A model generated the notes under the pieces. It was not told where the DNA came from and made no database searches. It worked only from the letters and a program-made list of their open reading frames with translations. The position numbers and the translations under genes were made by a program. 64,000 nt of DNA from Paracoccus subflavus (lineage in GTDB: Bacteria > Pseudomonadota > Alphaproteobacteria > Rhodobacterales > Rhodobacteraceae). Below, in pieces: positions 42,704 through 51,779 of the stretch (positions within the stretch are counted from its first letter, which is position 1; each line of letters begins with the position of its first letter). The stretch is from positions 220,405 through 284,404 of the forward strand of contig NZ_SISK01000004.1 of assembly GCF_004310345.1 (NCBI RefSeq), given 5' to 3'.

Positions 42704-44146
42704 ATGGAATACGGATTCACCACCGCGGCCTATGTGGTCGCAGCCGTGCTGTTCATCCTGTCGCTGGGGGGGCTGTCGGGTCAGGAAAGCGCCAAGCGGG
42801 CGATCTGGTACGGCATCGTCGGCATGGGTCTGGCCGTGCTGGCGACGCTGTTCGGGCCGGGCGCAGGAAACTGGCTGCTGTCGGTCGTGATGATCGCCAT
42901 TGGCGGCGCCGTCGGCTGGGTTGTCGCCAAGCGCGTGCAGATGACCGAGATGCCGCAACTGGTCGCCGCCATGCATTCGCTGGTCGGCTTGGCCGCGGTC
43001 TTCGTGGGCTTCAACGCCCAGATCGAACTGGCCCGCGTGCTGCGCGCCAAGGCCGAGGGCGGCGTGCAGATCTTTCATGGCTTTGCCGCCGTGCTGGCCG
43101 ACAAGACCCCGGCCGAGATCGCAATGCTGAAGATCGAGGTCTTTCTGGGCATCTTCATCGGCGCGGTGACCTTTACCGGGTCGGTCGTGGCATTCGGCAA
43201 GCTGGCCGGCAAGGTGGACGGCAAGCCCAAGAAACTGCCGGGCGGGCACATGCTGAATGCGGGCGCCCTGGGGCTGTCGATCCTGCTGGGCATTCTTTAT
43301 TTCACGGGCGTTGGTCCGGCGATCCTGTGGCTGATCCTGATCACGCTGCTGGCCTTCTTCATCGGCTATCATCTGATCATGGGCATCGGCGGGGCCGACA
43401 TGCCGGTGGTGGTGTCGATGCTGAACAGCTATTCCGGCTGGGCCGCCGCCGCCATCGGCTTTACGCTGGGCAACGACCTGCTGATCGTGGTGGGCGCGCT
43501 TGTCGGTTCATCCGGTGCGATCTTGTCCTACATCATGTGCAGGGCGATGAACCGCAACTTTGTCAGTGTGATCCTGGGCGGATTCGGCGGCGAGACCGGC
43601 CCCGCGGCCGAGATCGAGGGCGAGCAGGTCGCCATCGATGCCGAAGGGGTGGCGGCGGCGCTGAACGACGCCGACAGCGTCATCATCGTGCCCGGTTACG
43701 GCATGGCGGTGGCGCAGGCGCAGGGCGCGGTCAGCGAACTGACCCGCAAGCTGCGGGCGGCGGGCAAGACCGTGCGCTTTGCCATCCATCCCGTCGCGGG
43801 CCGCCTGCCGGGCCACATGAACGTGCTGCTGGCCGAGGCCAAGGTGCCCTATGACATCGTCATGGAGATGGACGAGATCAACGAGGACTTTCCGTCCACC
43901 GACGTGGTGATCGTCATCGGCAGCAACGACATCGTGAACCCGGCCGCCCAGGACGATCCGAACAGCCCCATCGCCGGGATGCCGGTTCTGGAGGTCTGGA
44001 AGGCCAAGCAGGTGTTCGTCAGCAAGCGCGGTCAGGGCACCGGCTATTCCGGCATCGAAAACCCGCTGTTCTTCAAGGAAAACACCCGGATGTTCTATGG
44101 CGATGCCAAGGACAGCATCAACAAGCTGCTGCCGATGATCGAGTGA
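42704..44146 (+). CDS. pntB: NAD(P) transhydrogenase subunit beta
   Basis: Membrane subunit with the NADP(H) domain. The first ~280 residues hold about nine helices with functional residues such as the His in [15 protein letters not shown]; the C-terminal 180 residues form the NADP domain ([66 protein letters not shown]). 480 residues, normal length. Ends at a strong hairpin. Confidence 0.97.
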   Translation: MEYGFTTAAYVVAAVLFILSLGGLSGQESAKRAIWYGIVGMGLAVLATLFGPGAGNWLLSVVMIAIGGAVGWVVAKRVQMTEMPQLVAAMHSLVGLAAVFVGFNAQIELARVLRAKAEGGVQIFHGFAAVLADKTPAEIAMLKIEVFLGIFIGAVTFTGSVVAFGKLAGKVDGKPKKLPGGHMLNAGALGLSILLGILYFTGVGPAILWLILITLLAFFIGYHLIMGIGGADMPVVVSMLNSYSGWAAAAIGFTLGNDLLIVVGALVGSSGAILSYIMCRAMNRNFVSVILGGFGGETGPAAEIEGEQVAIDAEGVAAALNDADSVIIVPGYGMAVAQAQGAVSELTRKLRAAGKTVRFAIHPVAGRLPGHMNVLLAEAKVPYDIVMEMDEINEDFPSTDVVIVIGSNDIVNPAAQDDPNSPIAGMPVLEVWKAKQVFVSKRGQGTGYSGIENPLFFKENTRMFYGDAKDSINKLLPMIE

Positions 44147-44150
44147 GGAA

Positions 44151-44181
44151 GAAAGGGGGCGTCCGATCGGATGCCCCTTTC
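44151..44181 (+). terminator. Hairpin downstream of pntB
   Basis: gaaaggggg-cgtcc pairs with ggatg-cccctttc (one bulge) just after the pntB stop. The stem is strong but is not followed by a T-run. Confidence 0.55.
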
Positions 44182-44227
44182 GATTCGTGCCTGTCCCGCC
44201 CGCATTTCAGGCAGCCTGTAAAGCGAT

Positions 44228-44327
44228 TTGATCGCAAAACTGTTTCCATGCAAACGCATGAAGTCACCGTGCAGAGTCGCTTGGCGATACAAAGGGTTTG
44301 GGTTGTGATGACGCTTGATCGAACAAC
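44228..44327 (+). promoter_or_regulatory. Direct repeats upstream of the NCS1 permease gene
   Basis: ttgatcgcaaaac (44228-44240) recurs as ttgatcgaacaac (44315-44327), 87 bases apart, both upstream of the permease start. An atgcaaacgcat near-palindrome lies between. They may be binding sites for a regulator; no regulator gene is adjacent. Confidence 0.35.
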
Positions 44328-44348
44328 CAGACCAACGGGGACAGCGCC

Positions 44349-45782
44349 ATGAACCATCCGGACTATATCCACATCGAGAGGGGCGACCCATCGCTTTATA
44401 ATGAGGATCTGGCGCCGGTTCCTCATGAACGGCGGCATTGGGGCGCATTCGAGATCTTCAACGTCTGGAACAATGACATCCAGAGCCTGTTCGGCTATAC
44501 CCTGGCCGCGTCGCTGTTCCTGTCCTATGGCCTGAACGGCTGGCTGACCTTCGCGGCGATCGTGGTTGCGGGACTGATCGTGATGGGGCTGGTGAACCTG
44601 TCAGGCCGCCCTTCGGTCCGCTATGGAATTCCCTATGCGGTCATGGCCCGGTCCTCGATGGGGGTGAAGGGCGCGCGGTTTCCGGCGCTGATCCGGGGGG
44701 TCGTCGCGATCTTCTGGTATGGGGTGCAGACCTATTTCGCCTCGACCGCGGTGGCCCTGGCGATCCACGCCCTTTTCGGGATCGACGATGCGGGGGGCGG
44801 GTTCCTGGGCCTGAACGGCGTCGACTGGATCGCCTATATCATCGTCGCGGGCTTCCAGATCGGGTTGTTCCTGATGGGGATGGAATCGGTCGGCAGGTTC
44901 CTGAACTGGGCCGGGCCGTTCGTCTATGTCGTGATGATCGCCCTGGCCCTGATGATCTGGTACCAGGCGGGCAACGGCATCTGGTCGGAAATCGGACTGA
45001 TCTTCCAGGGCGGCGAAAGCGAGCGTGGCGCGGTGGCGGGCTTCATCGCGGTGGTGGGCACCATGGTTGCCTATTTCGCGGCGGTGGTGATCAATTTCGG
45101 GGACTTTTCGCGCTTTGTCCAAACCGAGCGGCAGATGCGGATCGGCAATTTCTGGGGCCTGCCGGTGTCGATGGCGTTCTTTTCGTTCATCGCGCTGTTC
45201 ATCACCGCAGGCGCCGTCGTTCTGTTCGGGGAACGGCTGACCGACCCCACCGCCATCGTCGAACGGGTGGACAGCCTGGCACTGACCCTGATTGCGGCCG
45301 TCACGTTCTTTGCGGCAACCGTAGGCATCAACCTGGTGGCGAACTTCGTGCCCGCTGCCTATGACATCGCGAACCTTTCGCCTTCGACCATCAGCGCCCG
45401 GACGGGGGGGCTGATCACCGCAGCCGTCGCCTTTGTCATCGGCGCCTTGTGGGTATCGCTGATCTCGACCATCGGGATCGCCGGATTCGTCGATACGCTG
45501 GGGGCGATTCTGGCCCCGCTCTACGGGATACTGATCGCCGACTACTACATCGTGAAAAAGCGCCGGCTGCAGATCGACCAGATGTTCACGGCCGATCCCT
45601 CGGGGCTCTATTACTATGACGGGGGCTGGAACCGGCGGGCGATCCTTGCGGTGGGGGTGGCTGCCCTGTTTTCCATCGGAACGGTATGGCTGCCGTCGCT
45701 GCAGGCGCTGGCGGGATTCGGCTGGCTGATCGGCGCGCTGCTGGGCGGGGTGCTGTATATCATGCTGGCGCGCGACAGATAA
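44349..45782 (+). CDS. NCS1-family nucleobase/hydantoin/allantoin permease
   Basis: A 477-residue inner-membrane transporter with about twelve helices. NCS1 features: N-terminal NEDLAPVPHERRHWGAFEIFNVW and a first helix containing NDIQSLFGYTLA, then VMARSSMGVKGARFPALIRG and the C-terminal PLYGILIADYYIVKKRRL. The family carries cytosine, purines, allantoin, hydantoins or thiamine precursors with Na+ or H+; the substrate here is open. The upstream leader has its own repeats. No catabolic enzymes are next to it. Confidence 0.9.
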   Translation: MNHPDYIHIERGDPSLYNEDLAPVPHERRHWGAFEIFNVWNNDIQSLFGYTLAASLFLSYGLNGWLTFAAIVVAGLIVMGLVNLSGRPSVRYGIPYAVMARSSMGVKGARFPALIRGVVAIFWYGVQTYFASTAVALAIHALFGIDDAGGGFLGLNGVDWIAYIIVAGFQIGLFLMGMESVGRFLNWAGPFVYVVMIALALMIWYQAGNGIWSEIGLIFQGGESERGAVAGFIAVVGTMVAYFAAVVINFGDFSRFVQTERQMRIGNFWGLPVSMAFFSFIALFITAGAVVLFGERLTDPTAIVERVDSLALTLIAAVTFFAATVGINLVANFVPAAYDIANLSPSTISARTGGLITAAVAFVIGALWVSLISTIGIAGFVDTLGAILAPLYGILIADYYIVKKRRLQIDQMFTADPSGLYYYDGGWNRRAILAVGVAALFSIGTVWLPSLQALAGFGWLIGALLGGVLYIMLARDR

Positions 45783-45792
45783 GGGGGCCGAT

Positions 45793-47100
45793 GTGGGGCC
45801 GGAATTCGAACATCCGCTGCGATACGAGGTAGCCAATGAACTGCATGCCCGGCCATCGCCGCGGCTGTCGGCCCCGGCCACCTGCATCTTTCTGGCCTTC
45901 AAGGAACCCGAATTCGCGGCCCGCCGTGACCCTGCCCGCGATCTGGAACACCTGACCGAACTGACCGCACGGCATGGCGGACCCCGCCCGGACCCCGATT
46001 CCAGCCATTACCAGGGACGGCTTGGGCGCCATGACCTGAAGTGGGAAAGCCATACGGAATTCGTGACCTACATGGCCCTGACGCCGGGCCTGCCCATCAG
46101 GCCGTTCGATCCTTCGGCCGCCGCGATCTTTCCGCAGGACTGGCAAGGGTCGGCCCCCGGCAAGCGCGTGGCCGCCGTGATGGTGCAGATCGACGTGCTG
46201 CCTGACGATCCGGGCGAGGCCCTGAACAGGATCGAACGGTGGTTCGTGCGCGACAGCCTGACCGCCGTATGGGTGCTGGAGGAATCCGTGCTGATCGCCG
46301 GAGACTTCCGGATCGACGCCGACGGCTGGATGCGGTTTGCCATGTTCGTCCGCCCCGGCGTGGGCGAGGGCCGCATCGGCCGGATCGTGCATCGGCTGGT
46401 CGAGCTGGAAACCTATCGCACCATGTCGATGCTGGGGCTTGGGCGGGTTCGGGGGCTGACGGCGCGGCTGAACGTCATCGAGCCAAAGCTGGCTGCCATC
46501 GTCGCGCAAATGACCGATGAAAACTGTCCCGCCGAGGCCGTGCTTCAGGATCTTCTGGATGTCTCGGCCGAACTGGAGGCACAGGCCGTTTCCCATTCCT
46601 TCCGCTTTGGCGCGACCAAGGCCTATGAGGCGATCGTCATGGACCGGATCTCGTCCCTGCGCGAAAGCCGGTTTCGCGACCGCCAGATGCTGACCGAATT
46701 CATGCATCGCCGGTATCGACCGGCCATGCGCACCATCGGTTCGGCCGAGTCGCGTCTGACGGCGATGCTGGAACGGGCGGAACGGGCGGGCGAGCTGCTG
46801 CGCACCCGCGTCGATGTCGAGCGTTCGGCACAGAACCAGGCCTTGCTTGCGCGGATGGACCGCCGCGCCGAATTGCAACTGCGCCTGCAGCATACGGTCG
46901 AAGGGCTGTCGGTGGTCGCCATCAGCTATTATGTCATAGGCCTGCTGTCCTATGCGCTGTCTCCGGTAGCCGCGCGGCTGGCGGTGGACAAGGGCTATCT
47001 GATCGCAGGCCTGACCCCGATCACCGTGGTCGTCGTCTGGCTGGCCATGCGCCGGGTTCGGAGGAGCCTGCACAGCCACGGTCCCGATGATGGAATATGA
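45793..47100 (+). CDS. DUF3422 family membrane-anchored protein
   Basis: A 435-residue protein of unknown function. The N-terminal family motif HPLRYEVANELHARPSP is clear; the middle is soluble with long helices (about 230-370); near the C-terminus two membrane helices (about 375-398 and 404-425) end in a basic tail. The start is GTG 45793 with AAGGGGG ahead; the overlapping ATG at 45791 is in a different frame. It is 10 bases downstream of the NCS1 permease and likely co-transcribed. Confidence 0.87.
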   Translation: MGPEFEHPLRYEVANELHARPSPRLSAPATCIFLAFKEPEFAARRDPARDLEHLTELTARHGGPRPDPDSSHYQGRLGRHDLKWESHTEFVTYMALTPGLPIRPFDPSAAAIFPQDWQGSAPGKRVAAVMVQIDVLPDDPGEALNRIERWFVRDSLTAVWVLEESVLIAGDFRIDADGWMRFAMFVRPGVGEGRIGRIVHRLVELETYRTMSMLGLGRVRGLTARLNVIEPKLAAIVAQMTDENCPAEAVLQDLLDVSAELEAQAVSHSFRFGATKAYEAIVMDRISSLRESRFRDRQMLTEFMHRRYRPAMRTIGSAESRLTAMLERAERAGELLRTRVDVERSAQNQALLARMDRRAELQLRLQHTVEGLSVVAISYYVIGLLSYALSPVAARLAVDKGYLIAGLTPITVVVVWLAMRRVRRSLHSHGPDDGI

Positions 47101-47160
47101 CTGGACAACCGGGGACCGGGCGCTGACATGATGGGGGATCAATCGCCAAAGGAAGTGATC

Positions 47161-47235
47161 GTGAAAAGACTTCTTGCCTTGGCCGCACTGCTGGGCCTCT
47201 CGGCCTGCGGCATTCCGGTGGTGCCGTTCATATGA
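47161..47235 (+). CDS. 24-residue lipoprotein
   Basis: A tiny gene: GTG start at 47161 with AAAGGAA nine bases ahead, encoding MKRLLALAALLGLSACGIPVVPFI. This is a complete lipoprotein signal with lipobox LSAC, leaving a mature lipopeptide of only nine residues. Its TGA overlaps the ATG of the ArsC-like gene by the ATGA arrangement, which supports real translation. It may act as an envelope peptide like entericidin or serve mainly to couple translation of the next gene. An in-frame ATG at 47128 is a less likely start. Confidence 0.7.
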   Translation: MKRLLALAALLGLSACGIPVVPFI

Positions 47236-47591
47236 CAGGGACAGCCTTGAAAAAACGCCTGACCCTGTTTGGCCTTGCCCATTGCTCCACGTGCCAAAAG
47301 GCGCAGGCCGAGCTGGAGGAAAACGGCTGGACGGTGGACTTTCGCGATGTGCAAAAGGAACCCCTGACCGAGGGCGAGCGCGCGTCCCTGGTCGCCGACT
47401 TCGGCGACAGGCTGGTCAACCGGGCCAGCCTGACCTGGCGGGGCCTGTCCGAGGCCGAGCGCGCAGCCGATCCCGTAGCCTTGCTGGGCAGCAAGCCCAG
47501 CGTCATGAAACGCCCCACCATCATTGCGGGCGATCTGCGCCTGTCGGGCTGGACGGCAAACGTCAAGCGTGCCCTGGGCGTGGCTGCCTAA
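47232..47591 (+). CDS. ArsC/Spx-family thioredoxin-like protein
   Basis: A 119-residue protein of the ArsC/Spx/YffB family. LTLFGLAHCSTCQKAQAELEE holds a CxxC pair, followed by VDFRDVQKEPLTE and the family region VMKRPTIIAGD. True arsenate reductases need further residues that I do not see clearly; no other ars genes are near. It might be a redox or regulatory protein. It ends overlapping the convergent sulfurtransferase-like gene by four bases. Confidence 0.85.
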   Translation: MTGTALKKRLTLFGLAHCSTCQKAQAELEENGWTVDFRDVQKEPLTEGERASLVADFGDRLVNRASLTWRGLSEAERAADPVALLGSKPSVMKRPTIIAGDLRLSGWTANVKRALGVAA

Positions 47592-48013
47592 CGGCTTGCA
47601 CCGGCCAGGGACCGCATCAGGGGCACGATACCCGACAGGTCATAGCCCGCATCGGCGGCTGTCTGCAGCAGTTCGGACTCGGACTGCTTGCCGGACTGGC
47701 TGAGCGCCCACAGAACGGTGGACCGGTTTCCCGATCGGCAATAGGCGACGGCGGGCTTGGCGCCATCCAGCGCCGACGCAAATCCCTGGATCAGGTCGGG
47801 CGTGACCTGACCGGGAAAGAATGGCAGATAATGATACGCCATTCCGGCCTCGGCCGCTGCCTTGGCGATCAGATCGTGGTCGATGGCTCCGTCCTCGGTG
47901 TCGGGACGGTTGTTGATCAGCGTCCTGAAGCCCGACCGGGCCAGCAGCGCCACATCCTCGAGTTCGATCTGCGAGGAAACAGCGAGGTTCGGGGTAAGCT
48001 GACGCAGGTCCAT
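47588..48013 (-). CDS. TIGR01244-family phosphatase/sulfurtransferase-like protein (DUF442)
   Basis: A 141-residue protein with a dual-specificity-phosphatase-like fold. The opening RQLTPNLAVSSQIELEDVALLARSGFRTLINNRPD is typical and the active loop AYCRSGNRS has the Cys-x5-Arg arrangement. Members are annotated as sulfur transferases or as the N-terminal part of Blh; true substrate uncertain. Convergent with the ArsC-like gene. Confidence 0.85.
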   Translation of the reverse strand: MDLRQLTPNLAVSSQIELEDVALLARSGFRTLINNRPDTEDGAIDHDLIAKAAAEAGMAYHYLPFFPGQVTPDLIQGFASALDGAKPAVAYCRSGNRSTVLWALSQSGKQSESELLQTAADAGYDLSGIVPLMRSLAGASR

Positions 48014-48064
48014 GACAAGCCCTTTGCTGAATAGGTTTCCGATTGTGTTGAACCTCTGGGAAAG

Positions 48065-48769
48065 TCAAGACCACGCAGCAGAAAGCCCTTCCCGCTGGCC
48101 ATGGGCCTCGACCAGCGCAGGAAGGTGGCTGAAATCGTCGAAGGCTGCCGCATGAACCATCTCGGACGCGCCCGACCGGCGATAGCCCTGGGCATAGAGG
48201 AGAAAGGGCACCCCAAGCGACGCTGCGCAGGCGGCATCGAATTCGCTGTCGCCGACATAGATGGCGTGGGGACGCCGGGGATCGGCCCCAAGCCTTTCAA
48301 GCGCCCTTCGCAAGGGCAGGGGATGGGGCTTGCGAAAGGGGGTCGAATCGCCGCCGATCAGGCAATCGAACAAATGGGCCAGTCCGGCATGTGCAAGGGC
48401 CGCATGGGTCACGGATAACGGCTTGTTGGTGCAGATCCCCAAAGGGTGGCCGCGCCCGGCCAGCGTTTCCAGCGTTTCCGAAACCTCTGGAAAGACCGTC
48501 GTTCGATCATGGGCATGTTCGTAAAGCGCCATGAAGGCCCTGACCAGGTCCGACATGCGAGCGTCGTCCAGACGCCGTGCCGCGACGACCTTTCGCCAGA
48601 GCGTCTCGACCCCTTCTCCGACAAAGCCCCGGACCTCGTTCAGATCCAAAGGGACGGCACCGATATCGGTCAAGACGGCGTTCACACAGGCCTGGATGTC
48701 GGGCGCGCTGTCAATCAGGGTCCCGTCCAGATCGAACACCACGGGGCAGGGGGCAAGGCAGACGTTCAT
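48065..48769 (-). CDS. gph: HAD hydrolase, phosphoglycolate phosphatase-like
   Basis: A 234-residue haloacid-dehalogenase phosphatase. Motif I VVFDLDGTLIDSAPDI, motif II ICTNKP, motif III lysine in FRKPHPLP, and motif IV YVGDSEFDAACAA are complete; a helical cap lies between motifs I and II. Gph-type enzymes remove 2-phosphoglycolate; other HAD substrates cannot be ruled out. ATG 48769 overlaps the stop of the upstream peroxiredoxin-like gene (ATGA). Confidence 0.9.
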   Translation of the reverse strand: MNVCLAPCPVVFDLDGTLIDSAPDIQACVNAVLTDIGAVPLDLNEVRGFVGEGVETLWRKVVAARRLDDARMSDLVRAFMALYEHAHDRTTVFPEVSETLETLAGRGHPLGICTNKPLSVTHAALAHAGLAHLFDCLIGGDSTPFRKPHPLPLRRALERLGADPRRPHAIYVGDSEFDAACAASLGVPFLLYAQGYRRSGASEMVHAAAFDDFSHLPALVEAHGQREGLSAAWS

Positions 48770-49320
48770 CCGTGTTTCCACTTGATGGAACACCCCATGG
48801 ACGGAACCTGCTTGTCGGGGCCGCGGCCCGTGTCTGCGATCAACAGCATCGCCTCGAGCAGTTCGGGACGTGCATCGTCGGGACCTTTGCTGCGCCCGGA
48901 CTGGTCGAACCGGCCGCGATACTGCAACTCGCCACGGGCATTGTATCCAAAGAAATCCGGCGTGCATTCGGCGCCATAGGCCCTCGCAACCGCCTGGGTT
49001 TCATCGTAGAGATAGGGAAAGGTAAAGCCATGGCGATCGGCCTTGGCCTTCATCTCGGCGAACCCGTCCTCGGGATAGGCGTCAGCATCGTTCGACGATA
49101 TCGCCGCCACGCCGATCCCCGCAGCCTGTATCCTTCCCGCATCCCGCACGATCCGGTCGATGATCGACTGCACATAGGGGCAGTGGTTGCAGATGAACAT
49201 GACCAGCGTTCCGCGCGGGCCCCGCACGTCGGCAAGGCCATAGGTCCGTCCATCCGTCCCCGGCAGCGTGAAATCATGCCAGGGCGCGCCAAAATCGCAG
49301 ACGGGGGGTGAAACAGCCAT
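48766..49320 (-). CDS. Thioredoxin-fold peroxiredoxin-like protein
   Basis: A 184-residue AhpC/TSA-redoxin domain protein. It opens FGAPWHDFTLPGTDGRTYGLADV and has TLVMFICNHCPYVQSIIDRIV with a CxxC pair at the active site, as in the group of thioredoxin-like proteins with CNHCPYV. No signal peptide, so cytoplasmic. Upstream of and overlapping gph; ATG 49320 is backed by GGAGAGG. Peroxide or disulfide chemistry is likely but the target is unknown. Confidence 0.88.
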   Translation of the reverse strand: MAVSPPVCDFGAPWHDFTLPGTDGRTYGLADVRGPRGTLVMFICNHCPYVQSIIDRIVRDAGRIQAAGIGVAAISSNDADAYPEDGFAEMKAKADRHGFTFPYLYDETQAVARAYGAECTPDFFGYNARGELQYRGRFDQSGRSKGPDDARPELLEAMLLIADTGRGPDKQVPSMGCSIKWKHG

Positions 49321-49416
49321 GATCCTCTCCATTCCGATGCTCGGGTGAAAATGGTGGCACGAAAATCGGCGCAACGCCATGATCCATGGCGCTTCTGCAA
49401 GGGGGTGGTTCTGACG

Positions 49417-49929
49417 TCAACGGGAACCGGCCCTCGCAAGGATCGCCGCGGCGATTTCGGGCACCGGCCTGTCGATATCGACCGTCACCGCGCGCTCGTC
49501 CGCAGCAGGGGGCTCCAGCGTATCGAGCTGGCTTTGCAGCAGCGCCAGAGGCATGTAGTGACCCGTTCTCTGGGCCATCCGCCGATGCAGAAGCGCCTCG
49601 GACCCGGCCAGATGCACGAACAGCAGCTCGCGCAGGCCCGAACTGCTTCGCAACCGGTTCCGATAAGACCGGCGCAACGCCGAACAGCCCAGAATCAGGC
49701 CCCGCGGATGATCCGCCAGCGCCCGCCCGCAGCGTTCCAGCCAAGGCCACCGATCCGCATCGTCCAGGGCCGTCCCGGCCCGCATCTTGGCAACATTCAG
49801 GGGATCGTGAAAATCATCGCCATCCAGATAGGGCAGGCCGGTTCGGGCCGAAAGTTCGGCGCCGACCGAGGACTTGCCACACCCTGCCACTCCCATAAGC
49901 ACCATATGCAGTGGACCAGAACGGGACAC
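49417..49929 (-). CDS. gntK: Gluconokinase
   Basis: Phosphorylates gluconate for entry to the Entner-Doudoroff or pentose-phosphate path. The 170-residue protein has P-loop MGVAGCGKSSVG, then YLDGDDFHDPLNVAKMRAG, ILGCSALRRSYRNRLR and HYMPLALLQSQLDTLE, all GntK hallmarks. GTG 49929 is chosen because GGAGG lies five bases ahead; ATG 49905 is an alternative. A GntP-family permease gene lies 2.4 kb away, but across the insertion scars. Confidence 0.93.
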   Translation of the reverse strand: MSRSGPLHMVLMGVAGCGKSSVGAELSARTGLPYLDGDDFHDPLNVAKMRAGTALDDADRWPWLERCGRALADHPRGLILGCSALRRSYRNRLRSSSGLRELLFVHLAGSEALLHRRMAQRTGHYMPLALLQSQLDTLEPPAADERAVTVDIDRPVPEIAAAILARAGSR

Positions 49930-50492
49930 CGATTCCTCCAAGAATGATCGCCCTGCGGCCTTCACGGCGTGATACGCCAAGGGGCGATAGGATGCATGTG
50001 CCAATCAGGCGTCGACAGATTGCAAAAGCGATTTCTTCGCAGCAACCGCAAGGCGATTGGCGCCGGCATTGCCTCCGGCACCTGATCCGGTCCAAGGGAA
50101 TTTCTGGCCGAACCGAAGGGGCTAGAGGGATGCATGAGACAGGAGGGTCTGGCCGATGTGCGCCTGAATCACGATGATGCTGGGCCTTGTCGTCAGGGCG
50201 GCCTGAGAGATCGCCGGCCTGCATTGCGAAGTAACACGCGACGATCAGGCGGTTCTCTTGACCTGTTGAGAGCCCCTGGACATAGCGTCAGCTATAAGAG
50301 GAACGTTTCCTTTTATCAGTTACCTATAGAAACACTCGCACCGATGCGAAGGGTTGGGCATTGTGACTCTGTTTGTGTTGGAAAAGTGGCGGAGGGGATG
50401 GGCCTGACGTCGAACCTTCTCCAGTCTAAGTCATTGTTTTTATTGATCGCACGCACCCTCGACGGAATGGCGAGACCCGACCTCCTGTATGA
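49930..50492. other. Gene-poor interval at the left edge of the accessory region
   Basis: About 560 bases without a gene I can defend. It contains a stretch that is less GC-rich than its surroundings (about 50270-50345 and 50425-50455) and copy 1 of the motif at 50389-50424. The open frames here have no recognisable family. It looks like debris at an insertion boundary. Confidence 0.6.
50389..50424 (+). repeat. ~36-base motif, copy 1
   Basis: gcggaggggatgggcctga continuing to cgtcgaaccttctc closely matches 52212-52246 in the same orientation with about four mismatches. Copy 2 begins exactly where the IS5-type transposase loses likeness to its family. Confidence 0.65.
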
Positions 50493-50741
50493 CCTGCGAC
50501 GCGGGCCGACGGATCCTACCTGATCGCGGGCTGGATGCCGGTCGACGAGTTCGCCGATCTGCTCTCGCTCGACTTGGACGAAGATCGCGACTTCGAGACA
50601 GTTGCAGGACTTGTCCTCGACGAAGTGGGCCAGTTGCCGGAAGTGGGGCAGCGCATCGACCTGCAAGGCTGGGGGGTCGAGGTGGTCGATATGGACGGTC
50701 GGCGCATCGACAAGCTTCTGGTGCAGAAGGCGGCGGCCTGA
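50493..50741 (+). pseudogene. C-terminal CorC/HlyC transporter-associated domain, N-terminus lost
   Basis: The frame reads RADGSYLIAGWMPVDEFADL, then a hydrophilic stretch, LPEVGQRIDLQGWGVEVVDMDGRRIDKLLVQ, the C-terminal domain of CNNM/hemolysin-type ion transporters or CorC. The preceding membrane and CBS domains are missing: an in-frame stop lies at 50490-50492 and the sequence before it is unrelated. So this is a beheaded remnant, perhaps able to be made from the ATG at 50535 as 68 residues. It abuts the Na+/Ca2+ antiporter gene. Confidence 0.75.
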
Positions 50742-50763
50742 GCCCGCCGCCGCTATCCTGGAT

Positions 50764-51750
50764 TTAGGGCCAGATCGCCCAGACATAGACGAGGTAGCCG
50801 GCGAGCAGGACCGCGCCCTCCCATCGCGCGATCCTGCGCCCGGTCCAGGCGAAGGCGACCAGCGCCAGCGAGACGCCGATCATCACGAGGTTGTCGAAGC
50901 TCACGATCTCGGCCGGGACCACGCCTGGCGCGATCAGCGCGGTGAAGCCGCCGATGCCAAGGATGTTGTAGATGTTCGAACCGACGATGTTGCCGAAGGC
51001 CACGTCGCCCTGCTTTTTGAGCCCGGCGACGATGGAGGTGACGAGTTCCGGCATGGAGGTGCCGACCGCGACGATGGTCAGCCCGATCACTGTCTCTGAG
51101 ATGCCGAAGCCACGCGCGAGCGATACGGCGCCGTCGACGAGGAACTTGCCGCCGAACACGACGAGCACCAGTCCGGCGACGGCGATCAGGGCTGAGACGA
51201 GGAGCGACGCCTGTGGTGGCGCCGGAGGGGCGAGCGCGGGATCTACCTCCTGCAAGGCGATGCTCTTGTCGTAGACCGCTCCGTGATCCGGGGTGGCGGC
51301 GCGCTCTTGCCGGAAGGCAAGAAAGATGTACCCAACGAGCGCAAGGATGAAGACCGCGCCTACGGCCCGCCCCATGGGCATCACCGCAGCGGCTGCCGCG
51401 AAGGCCACGGCCACGGCCAGCATCACCAGACCGTCGCGCTTGAGAGCCGACGACGCCACGATAATCGGGCTCAGGAGTGCCGCGATGCCCGCGATCAGCA
51501 GGATGTTGGCGATGTTGGAACCGACGATGTTGCCGTACGCGATCCCCGGCGCATCCGAAAGCGCGGCCTGCACGGACGTTACGAGCTCGGGCGTCGAGGT
51601 GCCGAAGCCCACCAGCGTTAACCCAATGACAAGTGGCGAAACGCCCAAGCCCGTGGCGACCTGCACGGCCCCGCGCACCAACAGTTCGCCGCCTGCAATC
51701 AGCAAGACAAGGCCGCCAATAAGCGGCAACCAGATTTCCAACACGTTCAA
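50764..51750 (-). CDS. Calcium/sodium antiporter (CaCA family, YrbG/CaxA-like)
   Basis: Inner-membrane exchanger of 328 residues with two inverted halves of about five helices. Each half has the alpha-repeat: GFGTSTPELVTSVQAAL with GNIVGSNIANILLI, and AVGTSMPELVTSIVAG with GNIVGSNIYNILGIGG. These bind the ions. A hydrophilic loop (about 145-180) separates the halves. It likely exports Ca2+ or exchanges Na+. It stands between the CorC remnant and an IS5 fragment. Confidence 0.93.
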   Translation of the reverse strand: MNVLEIWLPLIGGLVLLIAGGELLVRGAVQVATGLGVSPLVIGLTLVGFGTSTPELVTSVQAALSDAPGIAYGNIVGSNIANILLIAGIAALLSPIIVASSALKRDGLVMLAVAVAFAAAAAVMPMGRAVGAVFILALVGYIFLAFRQERAATPDHGAVYDKSIALQEVDPALAPPAPPQASLLVSALIAVAGLVLVVFGGKFLVDGAVSLARGFGISETVIGLTIVAVGTSMPELVTSIVAGLKKQGDVAFGNIVGSNIYNILGIGGFTALIAPGVVPAEIVSFDNLVMIGVSLALVAFAWTGRRIARWEGAVLLAGYLVYVWAIWP

Positions 51751-51779
51751 ACTCCGTACGTTTTTTGATTGAGAACCTA

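Noticed and set aside
47128..47160. Earlier ATG start for the tiny lipoprotein
   Set aside because: It would put eleven polar residues ahead of the signal peptide and has no better ribosome site than the GTG at 47161.
50134..50523. A 129-codon open frame in the gene-poor interval
   Set aside because: No recognisable domain; it runs through the repeated motif and the junction with the CorC remnant, so it is probably chance.
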